The notes under the pieces were generated by a model. That model saw only the letters and a program-made list of their open reading frames with translations. It was not told where the DNA came from and did not search any database. Shown here in pieces: positions 18,940 to 27,787 of a stretch of 64,000 bases of DNA. Each line of letters opens with the position of its first letter. Positions within the stretch are counted from its first letter, which is position 1. Source of the DNA: Planctomycetota bacterium. GTDB taxonomy: Bacteria; Planctomycetota; GCA-002687715; DRQF01. The position numbers and the translations under genes were made by a program. The DNA lies in NCBI GenBank assembly GCA_020639295.1, contig JACKGY010000004.1, positions 124,001-188,000 on the forward strand. The letters are read 5' to 3'.

Positions 18940-20199
18940 ATGAATCCGCCGATCACTGCCATCCGCCCGCGCGAGGAGGATCTCAAGCGGCAATGGGAGG
19001 GCGTCTCGGAACGCGTGCCAGTGAACGCGACGCAGTTCAGCTTCGATTCCCGGGCGCGTGAGGAGGCCTTCGTGGCCGCCCAGTTCCCCGGCGCGGACGA
19101 GCAGCGGCGTTACCGGGCCTATCGGGCCGAGTGGTACCGGCGGGCCAAGGAGATGGACCCGGGCGCCCAACCCCTGGCGGTCACCTGCGAGCTGGTCAGC
19201 ACCTGCAACCTCGAGTGCAGCATGTGCTACACGATGACCGAGGAGTTCCAGGAGGCCGCGGTCGGCGCCCAGCGCATGCTGCCCTGGCCGATCGTCCGGG
19301 CGGTGATCGACGAATGCGCCGCTCTCGGCGTGCCCAGCATGCTCTTCTCCTGGCGTGGCGAGTCGACCATGTACCGCGGCCGTGACGAGGACGGCCGGGT
19401 CGTCCGCTTCGCCGACGTGCTCGCCTATGCCCGTGAGAAGGGCATCCTCGAGATCTCGAGCCTCTCCCACGGCCAGCTTCTCGACGACGAGATGATCGCG
19501 GCCATCGTCGCCGCCGAGCCGAGCTGGCTCAGCTTCTCGATCGACGGCATGGGCGAGACCTACAACCGCATCCGCACCCCGCGCAACAAGAAGGCCGGCG
19601 ACTACGACGCCTTCGCCGTGGTCACCGGCAACATCCGTCGCCTGGTCGCGGCCCGCGACGCCGCCGGCAAGACCCGGCCGCAGATCCGCAGCAACAGCAT
19701 CTATCCGGCGATCGCCCGCGATCCCGAGGCCTACCGCCGTCTTCTCGAGGAGGCCGGGGTCGGCTGGGTCACGATCAACGAGCTGATGGACTTCCGCGAG
19801 GACGACCTGCCGGTCGAGGCGCGGATCGAGGACTGGGCCTGCCAGTACCCCTTCCAGCGGCTCACCGTCTCGGCCAACGGCGCGCTGATCCCTTGCACCG
19901 GCGCCCACAACGAGGAGGACGACCTGGTCATCGGTCGCTACCCCGGCTCCGCCGAGAAGCGGGTCCGGGGCGAGGACGGCGCCTGGCGCCTGGTCGAGAC
20001 CGAGGAACTGAGCATCGCCGCGGCCTGGAAGTCGGCCAAGCTCGAGCGCGTGCGCGACCTCCATCGCGCCAACCGTCGCTGCGAGCTCCGCGGCTGCGAC
20101 TACTGTCGACACGGCGCCCGGAAGAACGGCGTCGACTGGATTCCCGACGACTGGAACATGGACACGATGGAGTGGGAGGGCGGCGCCTGGCGGGAATGA
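18940..20199 (+). CDS. Radical SAM / SPASM-type enzyme heading the sugar cluster
   Basis: The ATG at 18940 is preceded by GGAGGGTCC. The 419-residue protein has a radical SAM core with CX3CX2C at C89, C93 and C96 (STCNLECSMC). A C-terminal cysteine-rich region looks like a SPASM/twitch auxiliary cluster domain: DWACQYPFQRLTVSANG, IPCTGAH and finally CELRGCDYCRHG. An N-terminal extension of about 75 residues has no recognised motif. Radical SAM/SPASM enzymes modify peptides or small molecules, and in surface-sugar loci they can act on nucleotide sugars. The next gene, 19 nt later, is a NeuB-family synthase, so I infer that it acts on the sugar or on a carrier of it. No peptide precursor gene is visible nearby. 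Confidence 0.8.
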   Translation: MNPPITAIRPREEDLKRQWEGVSERVPVNATQFSFDSRAREEAFVAAQFPGADEQRRYRAYRAEWYRRAKEMDPGAQPLAVTCELVSTCNLECSMCYTMTEEFQEAAVGAQRMLPWPIVRAVIDECAALGVPSMLFSWRGESTMYRGRDEDGRVVRFADVLAYAREKGILEISSLSHGQLLDDEMIAAIVAAEPSWLSFSIDGMGETYNRIRTPRNKKAGDYDAFAVVTGNIRRLVAARDAAGKTRPQIRSNSIYPAIARDPEAYRRLLEEAGVGWVTINELMDFREDDLPVEARIEDWACQYPFQRLTVSANGALIPCTGAHNEEDDLVIGRYPGSAEKRVRGEDGAWRLVETEELSIAAAWKSAKLERVRDLHRANRRCELRGCDYCRHGARKNGVDWIPDDWNMDTMEWEGGAWRE

Positions 20200-20218
20200 G
20201 CCGGCGACGCGCAACGCA

Positions 20219-21229
20219 ATGACCAAGATCGGCAACATCGAGATCGGAGCCGGACGGGCTCCCTACGTCATCGCCGAGATCGGCTTCAACCACGAGGGCG
20301 ACCTCGATCTCGCGCGGGCCATGATCGACGCCGCGGCCGCCGCCGGCGCGCACGCGGCCAAGTTCCAGACCTATCGCGCGGCCAACCTGGTCCTCGATTC
20401 GGTCGAGCACTTCAACGTGATCCGTCACGGCGAGCTCGATCGCGAGGCCCACGAGATCCTCGCCAGCCACGCCCATGATCGCGGCATCCACTTCATGTCG
20501 ACGCCCTACGATCACGACTGTCTCGACCTGCTGGTCGAGGTCGGCGTGCCGGCGATCAAGATCGCCTCGATGGACCTCACCAACCACCCGCTGCTCGCCC
20601 ACGCGGCGCGGACCGGCCTGCCGGTCATCCTGTCGACCGGCATGGCGGTGGAGAGCGAGATCGAGGAGGCGCTGGGCGTGCTGCGCAGCGCCGGCGCCCG
20701 CGACGTCGTCCTGCTCCATTGCCTGTCGAAGTACCCGGCCGATCCCGAGCAGGCCAACCTGAACACGATCCCGCATCTCGCCCGGCGCTTCGAGCTCTTG
20801 ACCGGCTGGTCGGACCACGTCCTCGGCAACGAGGTCGCCTTCGCGGCCGCCGCGCTCGGCGCCTGCGTCATCGAGAAGCACTTCACCACCGACAAGAACC
20901 TGCCCGGACCCGACCACGTCATCTCCGCCGATCCGGCCGAGATGGCGGCCCTGGTTTCCGGGTCGGCCGCGGTCGCGCGGGCCCTGGGCAGCGCGCGCGC
21001 GGACGGCGAGCGCCCCGATCGGCCGGAGAGCCGGCTCTACCGCCGCGGCCTCTTCGCCCGCCGGCCGATCGCCGTCGGCGAGACGATCACCCCCGAGATG
21101 GTGGCCTGCGTGCGCCCCGAGGCGCTGCTGGCGCCGAAGGACGAGGTGCTCGTCCTCGGCCGTCGCGCCACCGTCGCCATCGCCAAGAACCAGGCCCTCG
21201 CCCTCGACCTTCTGGATGGAGGAGAATGA
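20219..21229 (+). CDS. NeuB-family nonulosonic acid synthase
   Basis: A 336-residue NeuB/PseI/LegI/SpsE-type enzyme that condenses phosphoenolpyruvate with a six-carbon sugar to form a nine-carbon alpha-keto acid. The N-terminal TIM-barrel contains VIAEIGFNHEGDLDLA, AAKFQTYR, STPYDHDCLDLL and IKIASMD, then HCLSKYPADPEQANLN and GWSDHVLG, and the metal-binding EKHFTTDK..GPDH segment. The C-terminal SAF (antifreeze-like) domain begins at about residue 270 (YRRGLFARRPIAVGE). Length and order are normal for the family. Substrate class (sialic, legionaminic, pseudaminic or another acid) cannot be read from the sequence. The stop overlaps the following cytidylyltransferase region. Confidence 0.9.
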   Translation: MTKIGNIEIGAGRAPYVIAEIGFNHEGDLDLARAMIDAAAAAGAHAAKFQTYRAANLVLDSVEHFNVIRHGELDREAHEILASHAHDRGIHFMSTPYDHDCLDLLVEVGVPAIKIASMDLTNHPLLAHAARTGLPVILSTGMAVESEIEEALGVLRSAGARDVVLLHCLSKYPADPEQANLNTIPHLARRFELLTGWSDHVLGNEVAFAAAALGACVIEKHFTTDKNLPGPDHVISADPAEMAALVSGSAAVARALGSARADGERPDRPESRLYRRGLFARRPIAVGETITPEMVACVRPEALLAPKDEVLVLGRRATVAIAKNQALALDLLDGGE

Positions 21230-21996
21230 TGAGCAAGACCGTCACCGTGATCCTCGCCCGCATGGGCTCGAGCCGCTTCCCCGGCAAGGTCGTCGGCGAG
21301 ATCGCCGGCCGCAGCGTGCTGGAGCGGATCATCCGCAACCTCAAGCGGAGCGTGTTCAGCGACAGCATCATCCTGGCCACGACCACGCTCGAGGAGGACG
21401 ACCTCCTCGCCGCCACGGCCGAGAAGCTCGGGATCGCGGTGCATCGCGGTTCCGACACCGACGTCCTCGGTCGCCTGCGTGGCGCGATCGACCCGGTCGA
21501 GGCCGCGGCCGTGGTGGTCGCCTACGGCGACAACCCGCTGGTCTCGGAGGAGGTCGTCGATCTCCTGATCTCCTTCCGCGAGCGCGAGGCCCTGGACCTG
21601 GCCTTCATGCCCGGCCTGCCCCTGGGCGCCGACGCCATCGTCTTCTCGCGCGCCGCGATCGAAACCGCCGCGGCCGAGGCCCGGCTCGAACTCGAACGCG
21701 AGCACGTCAACGCCTTCGTCGTCGAGCGGCCGGAGCGCTTCCGCGTCGGCCGGCTGGCGCCGCCGCTGCATCTGAATCACCCCGAGCTCCGGCTCACGGT
21801 CGACACCGAAGCCGACCTGGATCTCCTCTGCGAGGTCGAGCTCGAACTCGATCGGCGCAACCGCCCCTTCGTCCTCGACGAGGTCTGCGCCCTCGCCGAC
21901 GACATGCCCGAGCTCTTCCTGGCCAACGCCGACGTGCAGCAGCGCTACGCGACGGAGAGCTGGCGCAAGAGCCGGAGCGGAGAAGGTGCCCGCTGA
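21229..21996 (+). CDS. SpsF-type cytidylyltransferase (CMP-sugar activation)
   Basis: A nucleotidyltransferase of the cytidylyltransferase type (COG1861/SpsF-like), expected to activate the nonulosonic acid with CMP. Two adjacent ATGs at 21226 and 21229 compete. GGAGGAG at 21218-21224 gives a better spacing to 21229, which yields 255 residues. The N-terminal signature ILARMGSSRFPGKVV is the family's CTP-binding loop, followed by ILATTTLEEDD and the acidic AYGDNPLVSEEV metal/nucleotide site. The C-terminal tail (about 215-255) is charged and unassigned. The start overlaps the NeuB stop by one base and the stop overlaps the next gene by 11 nt, indicating a coupled operon. Confidence 0.85.
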   Translation: MSKTVTVILARMGSSRFPGKVVGEIAGRSVLERIIRNLKRSVFSDSIILATTTLEEDDLLAATAEKLGIAVHRGSDTDVLGRLRGAIDPVEAAAVVVAYGDNPLVSEEVVDLLISFREREALDLAFMPGLPLGADAIVFSRAAIETAAAEARLELEREHVNAFVVERPERFRVGRLAPPLHLNHPELRLTVDTEADLDLLCEVELELDRRNRPFVLDEVCALADDMPELFLANADVQQRYATESWRKSRSGEGAR

Positions 21997-23020
21997 GCCT
22001 GGCCGCGGCCGGTTGCTGTTCCGGGTCGACGGCGGACGGATCGCCGGCGTCTCGCTCGGCCATGTCTTCCGCTGTCTCGCCCTGGCCCGCGAGCTCGACG
22101 CCGCGGGCCGGGACTGCCTCTTCCTCATGCGCGCCGACCCGCGCGGCCCGGCCGTGGTGCGCGAGCGCGGTTTCGCCGTGGTCGAATTCGGGCCCGAGGT
22201 CGATCTCGAGGGGCAGCGCCGCCTGATCGCCGCGCTCGATCCCGACCTGGTCGTGGTCGATCTCCTGCGTCCCGACCTCGCCACCCTCGCCGCCTGCCGT
22301 CTTCCCGATCGCCCCCAGGTCCTGCTCGACGACCTCGGCGGCGTCGCCGCCCGCTCCGATCTGGTGGTGAACGGCAGCGCCGTGGCCGCGAACCGGTACT
22401 ACCCGGACGCCCCGGGCGAGCTGCTCCTGGGCCCCGACTACATGGTCCTCGGGCCGGAGTTCCGCGGCCGGCCGGCACCCGCGATCGCGGAATACCCGGT
22501 CCGGGTCCTGGTGACGCTGGGTGGTTCCGATCCGGCCGGCCTGGCCGGCGTCGTGCTGGAATCCATGGCTGAAGTCATGGCCACGGATGGAATTACCTTC
22601 ATCGCCGGGCCGGCCTTCGCGGCCGGGCCCGGTCGCCGTGAAACCCTCGAGATCATGAAAACCCGGTTTCGCGTGCAAGAAAATGTACCGGATCTGTCGA
22701 TGAGTCTGATGAGCGCGGACCTCGTCGTGACGGCGGGTGGCCGCACCGCCTACGAACTGGCGGCACTCGGCATCCCGGCCCTGGTCGTTCCGACCTGTGG
22801 CCACGAGGTCGAGACCGCGAGGGCGCTGGCGGCGGAGGGAAGCTGCCTCGCCGTCTCGGGCTGCGAGCCCGGACGGATCAGGGCCGAGATCGCCGGACTC
22901 CTCGACGAGGCCGCCGATCCGGAGCGTCGGCGGGTGATGAGCCGCGCCGGCCGTGCCCTGGTCGACGGCCGAGGCGGCGAGAGGGTCTCGCGCGCGATGA
23001 TCGCCCTCGTGGGCGACTAG
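21986..23020 (+). CDS. SpsG/PseG-like GT-B fold protein
   Basis: The GTG start at 21986 gives 344 residues and overlaps the upstream gene by 11 nt. The N-terminal motif GGRIAGVSLGHVFRCLALA matches the GxGHxxRCLxLA region of PseG/SpsG. The C-terminal half shows LVTLGGSDPAGL, a strand-loop typical of GT28-type sugar-nucleotide binding, and VVTAGGRTAYELAALGIP. PseG hydrolyses UDP from UDP-2,4-diacetamido-sugars ahead of the NeuB step. SpsG proteins are related but less well defined. The order NeuB-SpsF-SpsG is that of the Bacillus spore-coat polysaccharide cluster. The NTP-hydrolase versus glycosyltransferase function is not settled. Confidence 0.8.
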   Translation: MPAEPGRGRLLFRVDGGRIAGVSLGHVFRCLALARELDAAGRDCLFLMRADPRGPAVVRERGFAVVEFGPEVDLEGQRRLIAALDPDLVVVDLLRPDLATLAACRLPDRPQVLLDDLGGVAARSDLVVNGSAVAANRYYPDAPGELLLGPDYMVLGPEFRGRPAPAIAEYPVRVLVTLGGSDPAGLAGVVLESMAEVMATDGITFIAGPAFAAGPGRRETLEIMKTRFRVQENVPDLSMSLMSADLVVTAGGRTAYELAALGIPALVVPTCGHEVETARALAAEGSCLAVSGCEPGRIRAEIAGLLDEAADPERRRVMSRAGRALVDGRGGERVSRAMIALVGD

Positions 23021-23035
23021 GAAGAAGAGGTAACG

Positions 23036-23989
23036 ATGCGAGTTCTGATCACCGGCGGCGCCGGATATCTCGGAAGCGTCCTGACCCGGCACCTCCTCGC
23101 CGAAGGTCACGAGGTGAGGATCGTCGACAACCTGCTGCACGGGCCGCAGGCCCATCTCGCCGAGCTGGCCGATCGGCCGGGCTTCGAGTTCATCGAGGGT
23201 GACATCCGCGACGAGCCGCTGATGTGGCGCGCTCTGGACGGCAGGCAGGTCGTGGTCCACCTCGCCGGCATCGTCGGCGATCCCGCCTGCGCCCGTTCGC
23301 CCCAGGCGGCCCACGAGATCAATCTCGACGCCTCGGTGCGTCTGTATTCGAACGCCCTCCTGCGCGGGGTCGAGCGCTTCCTGTTCGCCTCGACCTGCAG
23401 CAACTACGGCCGCATGGCCGATCCGGATTCCTCGGTCGACGAGAACTCCGAGCTGCGGCCGGTGTCGCTCTACGCGCGCACCAAGGTCGAGTACGAGGAG
23501 TTCCTCCTCGGCAACTTCATGTTCGAGAAGCCGACCCTCGCCCTGCCGACCTGCCTGCGCTTCGCCACGCTCTACGGCCTGTCGCCGCGGATGCGCTTCG
23601 ACCTCACGGTGAACGAGTTCACCCGTGACCTCACGGTGGACCGGAAGCTGGTCGTCTACGGCGAGCAGTTCTGGCGGCCCTACGTCCACGTCCGCGACGC
23701 GGCCCGGGCCATCGTCCTGGCGATGACCGCTCCGGCCGACAAGGTCGCGGGCCGGGTCTTCAACGTCGGCGACAGCAACGAGAACTACCGCAAGGGCGAT
23801 CTGGTCCGGCTGATCAGCGCCGAGATCGGCGGCGAGCTCGACATCGAGCGCGTGGAGAAGAACGAGGACCCGCGCGACTACCGGGTCAACTTCGATCGGA
23901 TCGCGCGGGAGCTCGGTTTCGAGATCACGATGACGGTGCCGGAAGGCATCCGCGAGGTCATGGCCTCGCTGGTGACCACCGCCATCTGA
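23036..23989 (+). CDS. NAD-dependent sugar epimerase/dehydratase
   Basis: A 317-residue extended short-chain dehydrogenase. The NAD-binding glycine motif is TGGAGYLGS at residues 6-14. It is followed by the DIRD and VVHLAGIVGDP strands, the active-site serine region FASTCSNYG, and YARTK carrying the catalytic Tyr-Lys pair. The CSNYG variant (instead of SSVYG) occurs in a recognisable subgroup of sugar epimerases and reductases. A Shine-Dalgarno-like gaagaagagg precedes the ATG. It is the fifth gene of the co-directional sugar cluster and probably shapes the sugar precursor or product, but the substrate cannot be told. Confidence 0.85.
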   Translation: MRVLITGGAGYLGSVLTRHLLAEGHEVRIVDNLLHGPQAHLAELADRPGFEFIEGDIRDEPLMWRALDGRQVVVHLAGIVGDPACARSPQAAHEINLDASVRLYSNALLRGVERFLFASTCSNYGRMADPDSSVDENSELRPVSLYARTKVEYEEFLLGNFMFEKPTLALPTCLRFATLYGLSPRMRFDLTVNEFTRDLTVDRKLVVYGEQFWRPYVHVRDAARAIVLAMTAPADKVAGRVFNVGDSNENYRKGDLVRLISAEIGGELDIERVEKNEDPRDYRVNFDRIARELGFEITMTVPEGIREVMASLVTTAI

Positions 23990-24044
23990 TGGGGGAGGCC
24001 CCGGGCCTCGGCTCCGGCGGCGTGAGGACGAACGGAAGACCGCG

Positions 24045-25982
24045 ATGAAGAGTCTGGAACACAAGTCTCGGCCCCGGATCCTCGGCATCGAGCCGCAAGG
24101 GCTCGCCGCCCGGCTGCGGCTCGAGTGCTCGTCCTGTGCCGGGGTCTTCGAGGTCCATCAGGGTGGCCTGGCCGGCGTCCCGGTGTCGGTCCACGACTGC
24201 CCCGTCTGCGCCAACCGCATCGAGATCCGCCCGGAGCTCTACGAGCTGGCCCTGCACGAGGCCGGGCTGCGCAGCACGGACGAGGAGGCCGCCTACTACG
24301 CGCCGCAGTTCTCCGGCACCGGCGCCGGCTTCGCCAAGCGACCCAGCGCCTCGGGCCAGCCGAAGGTGATCTGGGCCCCGGCCCTGCCGCGGGCGCAGAC
24401 CGACCTGCATGGCGATCTGATCCGACGTTACATCGCCATGGCAAGGCTCTTCGCCGCCGCCGCGGCCGGCCTCGCCGACCAGGCGCGCTTCCTCATCCGT
24501 CCGGACAACTCCGAGGTGGAGACGGCGAACGAGAAGGACGTCGACCTCCTGGTCGATTGGCTCGAGGGCCTGGTTCCTGATCGGGTCGACATCGGTCTCC
24601 ATCGCGACTTCGATCTCGGCGAGGCCGAGATCATCGTCACCCACGTCGGCGCCCCCTTCATCGAGAAGGCCCTGCGCGCCGGCAAGGAGGTGATCGCACT
24701 TCAGCTCTTCAAGCGTGCCGCCGGCGAGAACCTGCCCGAGGGCGCGCTCGCCGTCCGCGATCGCGACCTGGAGCCGACGATCCGCTCGGTCCTCGTGCGC
24801 CGCGAACGCCTGGCGAAGATGGCCCCCGGACGGGTGGAGAAGCCGGTCGATCGCAGCAGCGGCAGCCTCGATCTCCTGTTCGTCTACCGCGACGACGTCG
24901 ACCTCGACGGCGGCGCCTCGCAGGTGATGAAGCACACCGCCGCCGCCCTGCGCGGGCTCGGTCACCGGGTCGACGTCTGCCTGTCGCTCGACCCCGATCC
25001 ACGCGGCTACGATCTGGTCCACGCCTTCAACATCTGGAAGCCCGAGACCGCCCTGGAACAGCTCGCGGTCTTGAGGGAGCGTGGAGCCCAGGTGGTCTGG
25101 TCGCCGATCTACCTCGATCTCTCGGAGTACCTCTACTTCGCGCAGGTGACCAAGTTCATGGAGGAACACCCCGAGTACACCCGCTCCGACGTCCTCGACC
25201 GCATCGACGCCGGTCAGCTCGCCGGCAGCGACAACCTGCCGCATCGGGCCCTGCGCGAGCCGAAGGAAGGCTATCATGCCGCCCTGCACACCGCGCTCTC
25301 GGCGGTCGACCACGTCTGCGTCACCAGCCACAACGAGGCCAAGCTGATGATCCAGCACGCGGATCATCCCGGCTTCCCCTACACGGTCACGCCGCACGGC
25401 GTCGACGTCGCCGCGATGTCGCGGGCCACGGCGCGTGCCTTCATCGAGGCCTTCGAGGTCGAGGACTACATCCTCTGCGTCGGCGCGATCGAGCGCCGGA
25501 AGAACCAGCTCCTGCTGATCGAGGCCCTGCGCGACTGCGGGCGCAAGATCGTGCTCGTGGGCCCCCAGACCGAGGCCAGCTACCTGGAACTCTGCCAGGA
25601 CGCCGGCGGCGATCAGGTCATCTACACCGGCCGCCTCGACCGGGATCTGGTGGCCTCGGCCTACAAGGCCGCGGCGATCCACGTCCTGCCCAGCTTCGCC
25701 GAGGGCGCGGCGCTGGCGAACCTCGAAGCCGCGGCCGCCGAGTGCCCGATGGTGGTCAGCAACCGCTCGTCCGAGTTCGAGTACTTCGGCGACGCCGTGC
25801 ACTACTGCGACCCCTCGCGCCGCGCGAGCATCCGCGCGGCGGTCGACGCGGCCTTGGCCGTGGCGCCGCAGCGCGGTCCGGTGCGCAAGGTCCTGGCCGA
25901 CCGCATGGCCCAGGGCATGTCCTGGGAGCGCACCGCGCGCCTGACCGAGATGGTCTACCGCTCGCTCCTGGTCCGGACCTGA
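24045..25982 (+). CDS. Modular glycosyltransferase with N-terminal zinc-ribbon-like domain
   Basis: A 645-residue protein in three parts. Residues 1-75 contain CX2C-X20-CX2C (C28, C31, C52, C55), a zinc-ribbon-like module. Residues about 105-255 resemble the C-terminal half of a GT-B enzyme of capsule type (LIRPDNSEVETANEKDV, ..ADVG-like EIIVTHVGAPFIEKAL, GKEVIAL). Residues about 280-645 form a complete GT4-type glycosyltransferase with VTPHGVDV, GAIERRKNQLLLIEALRD, LVGPQ, and the EGAALANLEAAAAECPMVVS acidic loop. It is co-directional with the epimerase 55 bp upstream. It probably transfers the sugar made by the cluster to a glycan or protein. The combination of domains is unusual and is discussed in the findings. 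Confidence 0.8.
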   Translation: MKSLEHKSRPRILGIEPQGLAARLRLECSSCAGVFEVHQGGLAGVPVSVHDCPVCANRIEIRPELYELALHEAGLRSTDEEAAYYAPQFSGTGAGFAKRPSASGQPKVIWAPALPRAQTDLHGDLIRRYIAMARLFAAAAAGLADQARFLIRPDNSEVETANEKDVDLLVDWLEGLVPDRVDIGLHRDFDLGEAEIIVTHVGAPFIEKALRAGKEVIALQLFKRAAGENLPEGALAVRDRDLEPTIRSVLVRRERLAKMAPGRVEKPVDRSSGSLDLLFVYRDDVDLDGGASQVMKHTAAALRGLGHRVDVCLSLDPDPRGYDLVHAFNIWKPETALEQLAVLRERGAQVVWSPIYLDLSEYLYFAQVTKFMEEHPEYTRSDVLDRIDAGQLAGSDNLPHRALREPKEGYHAALHTALSAVDHVCVTSHNEAKLMIQHADHPGFPYTVTPHGVDVAAMSRATARAFIEAFEVEDYILCVGAIERRKNQLLLIEALRDCGRKIVLVGPQTEASYLELCQDAGGDQVIYTGRLDRDLVASAYKAAAIHVLPSFAEGAALANLEAAAAECPMVVSNRSSEFEYFGDAVHYCDPSRRASIRAAVDAALAVAPQRGPVRKVLADRMAQGMSWERTARLTEMVYRSLLVRT

Positions 25983-26034
25983 ACCGGTCCGCGCCGGCTC
26001 TTTGACCCGCGGCCGGGGGCGCTATCATCGCCCC

Positions 26035-27750
26035 ATGCGGTCGCGCGTCCTCCTGCTTCAGCTCCCGATCCCGTCGCTCGCACCCGGCGTCCACGGCGGC
26101 AATGCCGCCCTCGCCGCCGGCGCGATGGCCCTGCGTGCCCGCCGGCTCGGGCTCGACCGGAGCTTCGACCTCGAGATCCTGCCGGCCCGCCTGGTGAACG
26201 AGTGCGGCGATCAGGCCCTGGTCGAGGAGATCCTCGCCCGCGAGCCGATGCTGGTCGGCCTGAGCTGCTACCTCTGGAACGTCGAGCGCAGCCTCGATCT
26301 CGCCCGGAGGCTGCGCGCCCGGCGGCCGGGTCTCCGGGTCGTGCTCGGCGGGCCCGAGATCAGCCGGGACAACCGCTGGGTGCTGGAGGCGGAGGCGATC
26401 GACTTCGCCGCCTTCGGCGAGGGCGAGCAGACCTTCGCCGAGCTGCTCCTCGCTCTCGAGGCCGGTCGCGAGCCGGCCGGCATCCCCGGCCTCTTCGTCC
26501 GCGGCGGCGACCCGGTCTCGGTCCCGCCCCGGGCGCCCCTCACGGCGCTGGACCTGGTGACCTCGGCCTACGTCGAGGGCCTCCTCGATCTTCGCGAGCA
26601 GGACGGCCTGGCGCTGGAGACCATCCGCGGCTGCGTGTTCACCTGCGGCTTCTGCTACTACCCGAAGTCCTACGACAAGCTCTATTACCTCTCCGAGGAC
26701 GCGATCCGGACCAGCCTCCGCCATGCCCGCGAGCTCGGGCGGCGCGAGGTCTTCCTGCTCGACCCGACCCTCAACCAGCGCCGTGACTTCGCCGCCTTCC
26801 TCGGCCTGCTCGCCGAGGAGAATCGGGATCGCTTCTTCGAGTTCCATGCCGAGCTGCGGGCCGAGGGAATCAAGGAGGACCAGGCCCGCCTGATGGGCGC
26901 GGCCAACTTCCGCGAGGTCGAGGTCGGCCTGCAGTCGACCGACGAGCAGGCCCAGGAGCTGATGGATCGGCGCAACAACCTGCGGGCATTCGAGCGCGGG
27001 CTGCGCCTGCTGCGTGAGCAGGGGATCGCGGTGAAGACCGACCTGATCGTCGGCCTGCCTGGCGACGACGTCGACTCGATCCGCCGGAGCTTCCACTGGG
27101 TCGCGGAACGAGAGCTCTACGACACCATCCAGGTCTTCCAGCTCGCGGTGCTACCGGGAACGAACTTCCGGCTGAACGCGGCCGGCCTCGGGCTGATCCA
27201 CCAGGCGCGGCCGCCCTACTACGTCCTGCGGACCCCGGCGCTCGACCTCGAGGCCATCCTCGGCCTGATGGACGAGGCCGAGGAGCTGTTCGACACCAGC
27301 TTCGACCCCTTGCCCGAGATCGCCCTGGAGGTGCCGGCCGGCGGTCGGTGCGCCAGCTCGGCGACGCTCGATCTCGATGCCGACCGGGCGCCGACGCTGC
27401 CCGAACGCTGCGCCTCGGCCTTCCAGCTCCGGCTGCGCTGCCGCGACCCCTGGGCGAGTCTCGATCGCGCCCGCGCGCTGGTCGCCGAGCTGGTCGCGCG
27501 CGAGCCCCACCTGGGCCTGCAGATCGTCCTGGAGACCGATGGCGAGTTCCCGCTCGACGTCATCGACGGGCTGGCCACGGCCGCCGATCGCGATCTCTAC
27601 GTCGATCGCGTGCAGGCCTTCCTGCCCGGCGCGCAGAAGGCCAGCTCGCGGATCGCGGTGCTGATGCCGGCGGCGGCGCGCGCCGTCCTCGACCAGGACT
27701 GGCGTCTCGCCCTCGAGGATCTCGCCGAGCTGATCGAGCCCTGCTCCTGA
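26035..27750 (+). CDS. B12-binding-type radical SAM enzyme
   Basis: The ATG at 26035 gives 571 residues, and the longer frame from a TTG at 26002 is less likely. The N-terminal 170 residues have the cobalamin-binding-like Rossmann pattern of class B radical SAM methylases (VLLLQLPIPSLAPG, LVGLSCYLWNV, RVVLGGPEIS, FGEGEQTFAELL). However, the cobalamin-ligand DxHxxG motif is not present in recognisable form. The radical SAM cluster is CX3CX2C at C200, C204 and C207 (IRGCVFTCGFCYYPKSY), followed by the Elp3-like core (LLDPTLNQRRD, VEVGLQST, VKTDLIVGLPGD). A C-terminal region of about 150 residues is unassigned. It ends the sugar cluster and is followed by convergent glyA. Its substrate is unknown. 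Confidence 0.8.
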   Translation: MRSRVLLLQLPIPSLAPGVHGGNAALAAGAMALRARRLGLDRSFDLEILPARLVNECGDQALVEEILAREPMLVGLSCYLWNVERSLDLARRLRARRPGLRVVLGGPEISRDNRWVLEAEAIDFAAFGEGEQTFAELLLALEAGREPAGIPGLFVRGGDPVSVPPRAPLTALDLVTSAYVEGLLDLREQDGLALETIRGCVFTCGFCYYPKSYDKLYYLSEDAIRTSLRHARELGRREVFLLDPTLNQRRDFAAFLGLLAEENRDRFFEFHAELRAEGIKEDQARLMGAANFREVEVGLQSTDEQAQELMDRRNNLRAFERGLRLLREQGIAVKTDLIVGLPGDDVDSIRRSFHWVAERELYDTIQVFQLAVLPGTNFRLNAAGLGLIHQARPPYYVLRTPALDLEAILGLMDEAEELFDTSFDPLPEIALEVPAGGRCASSATLDLDADRAPTLPERCASAFQLRLRCRDPWASLDRARALVAELVAREPHLGLQIVLETDGEFPLDVIDGLATAADRDLYVDRVQAFLPGAQKASSRIAVLMPAAARAVLDQDWRLALEDLAELIEPCS

Positions 27751-27787
27751 TCGACCGTGGTTCGCCGCCTCGCGGCGCCAGGCGCGC

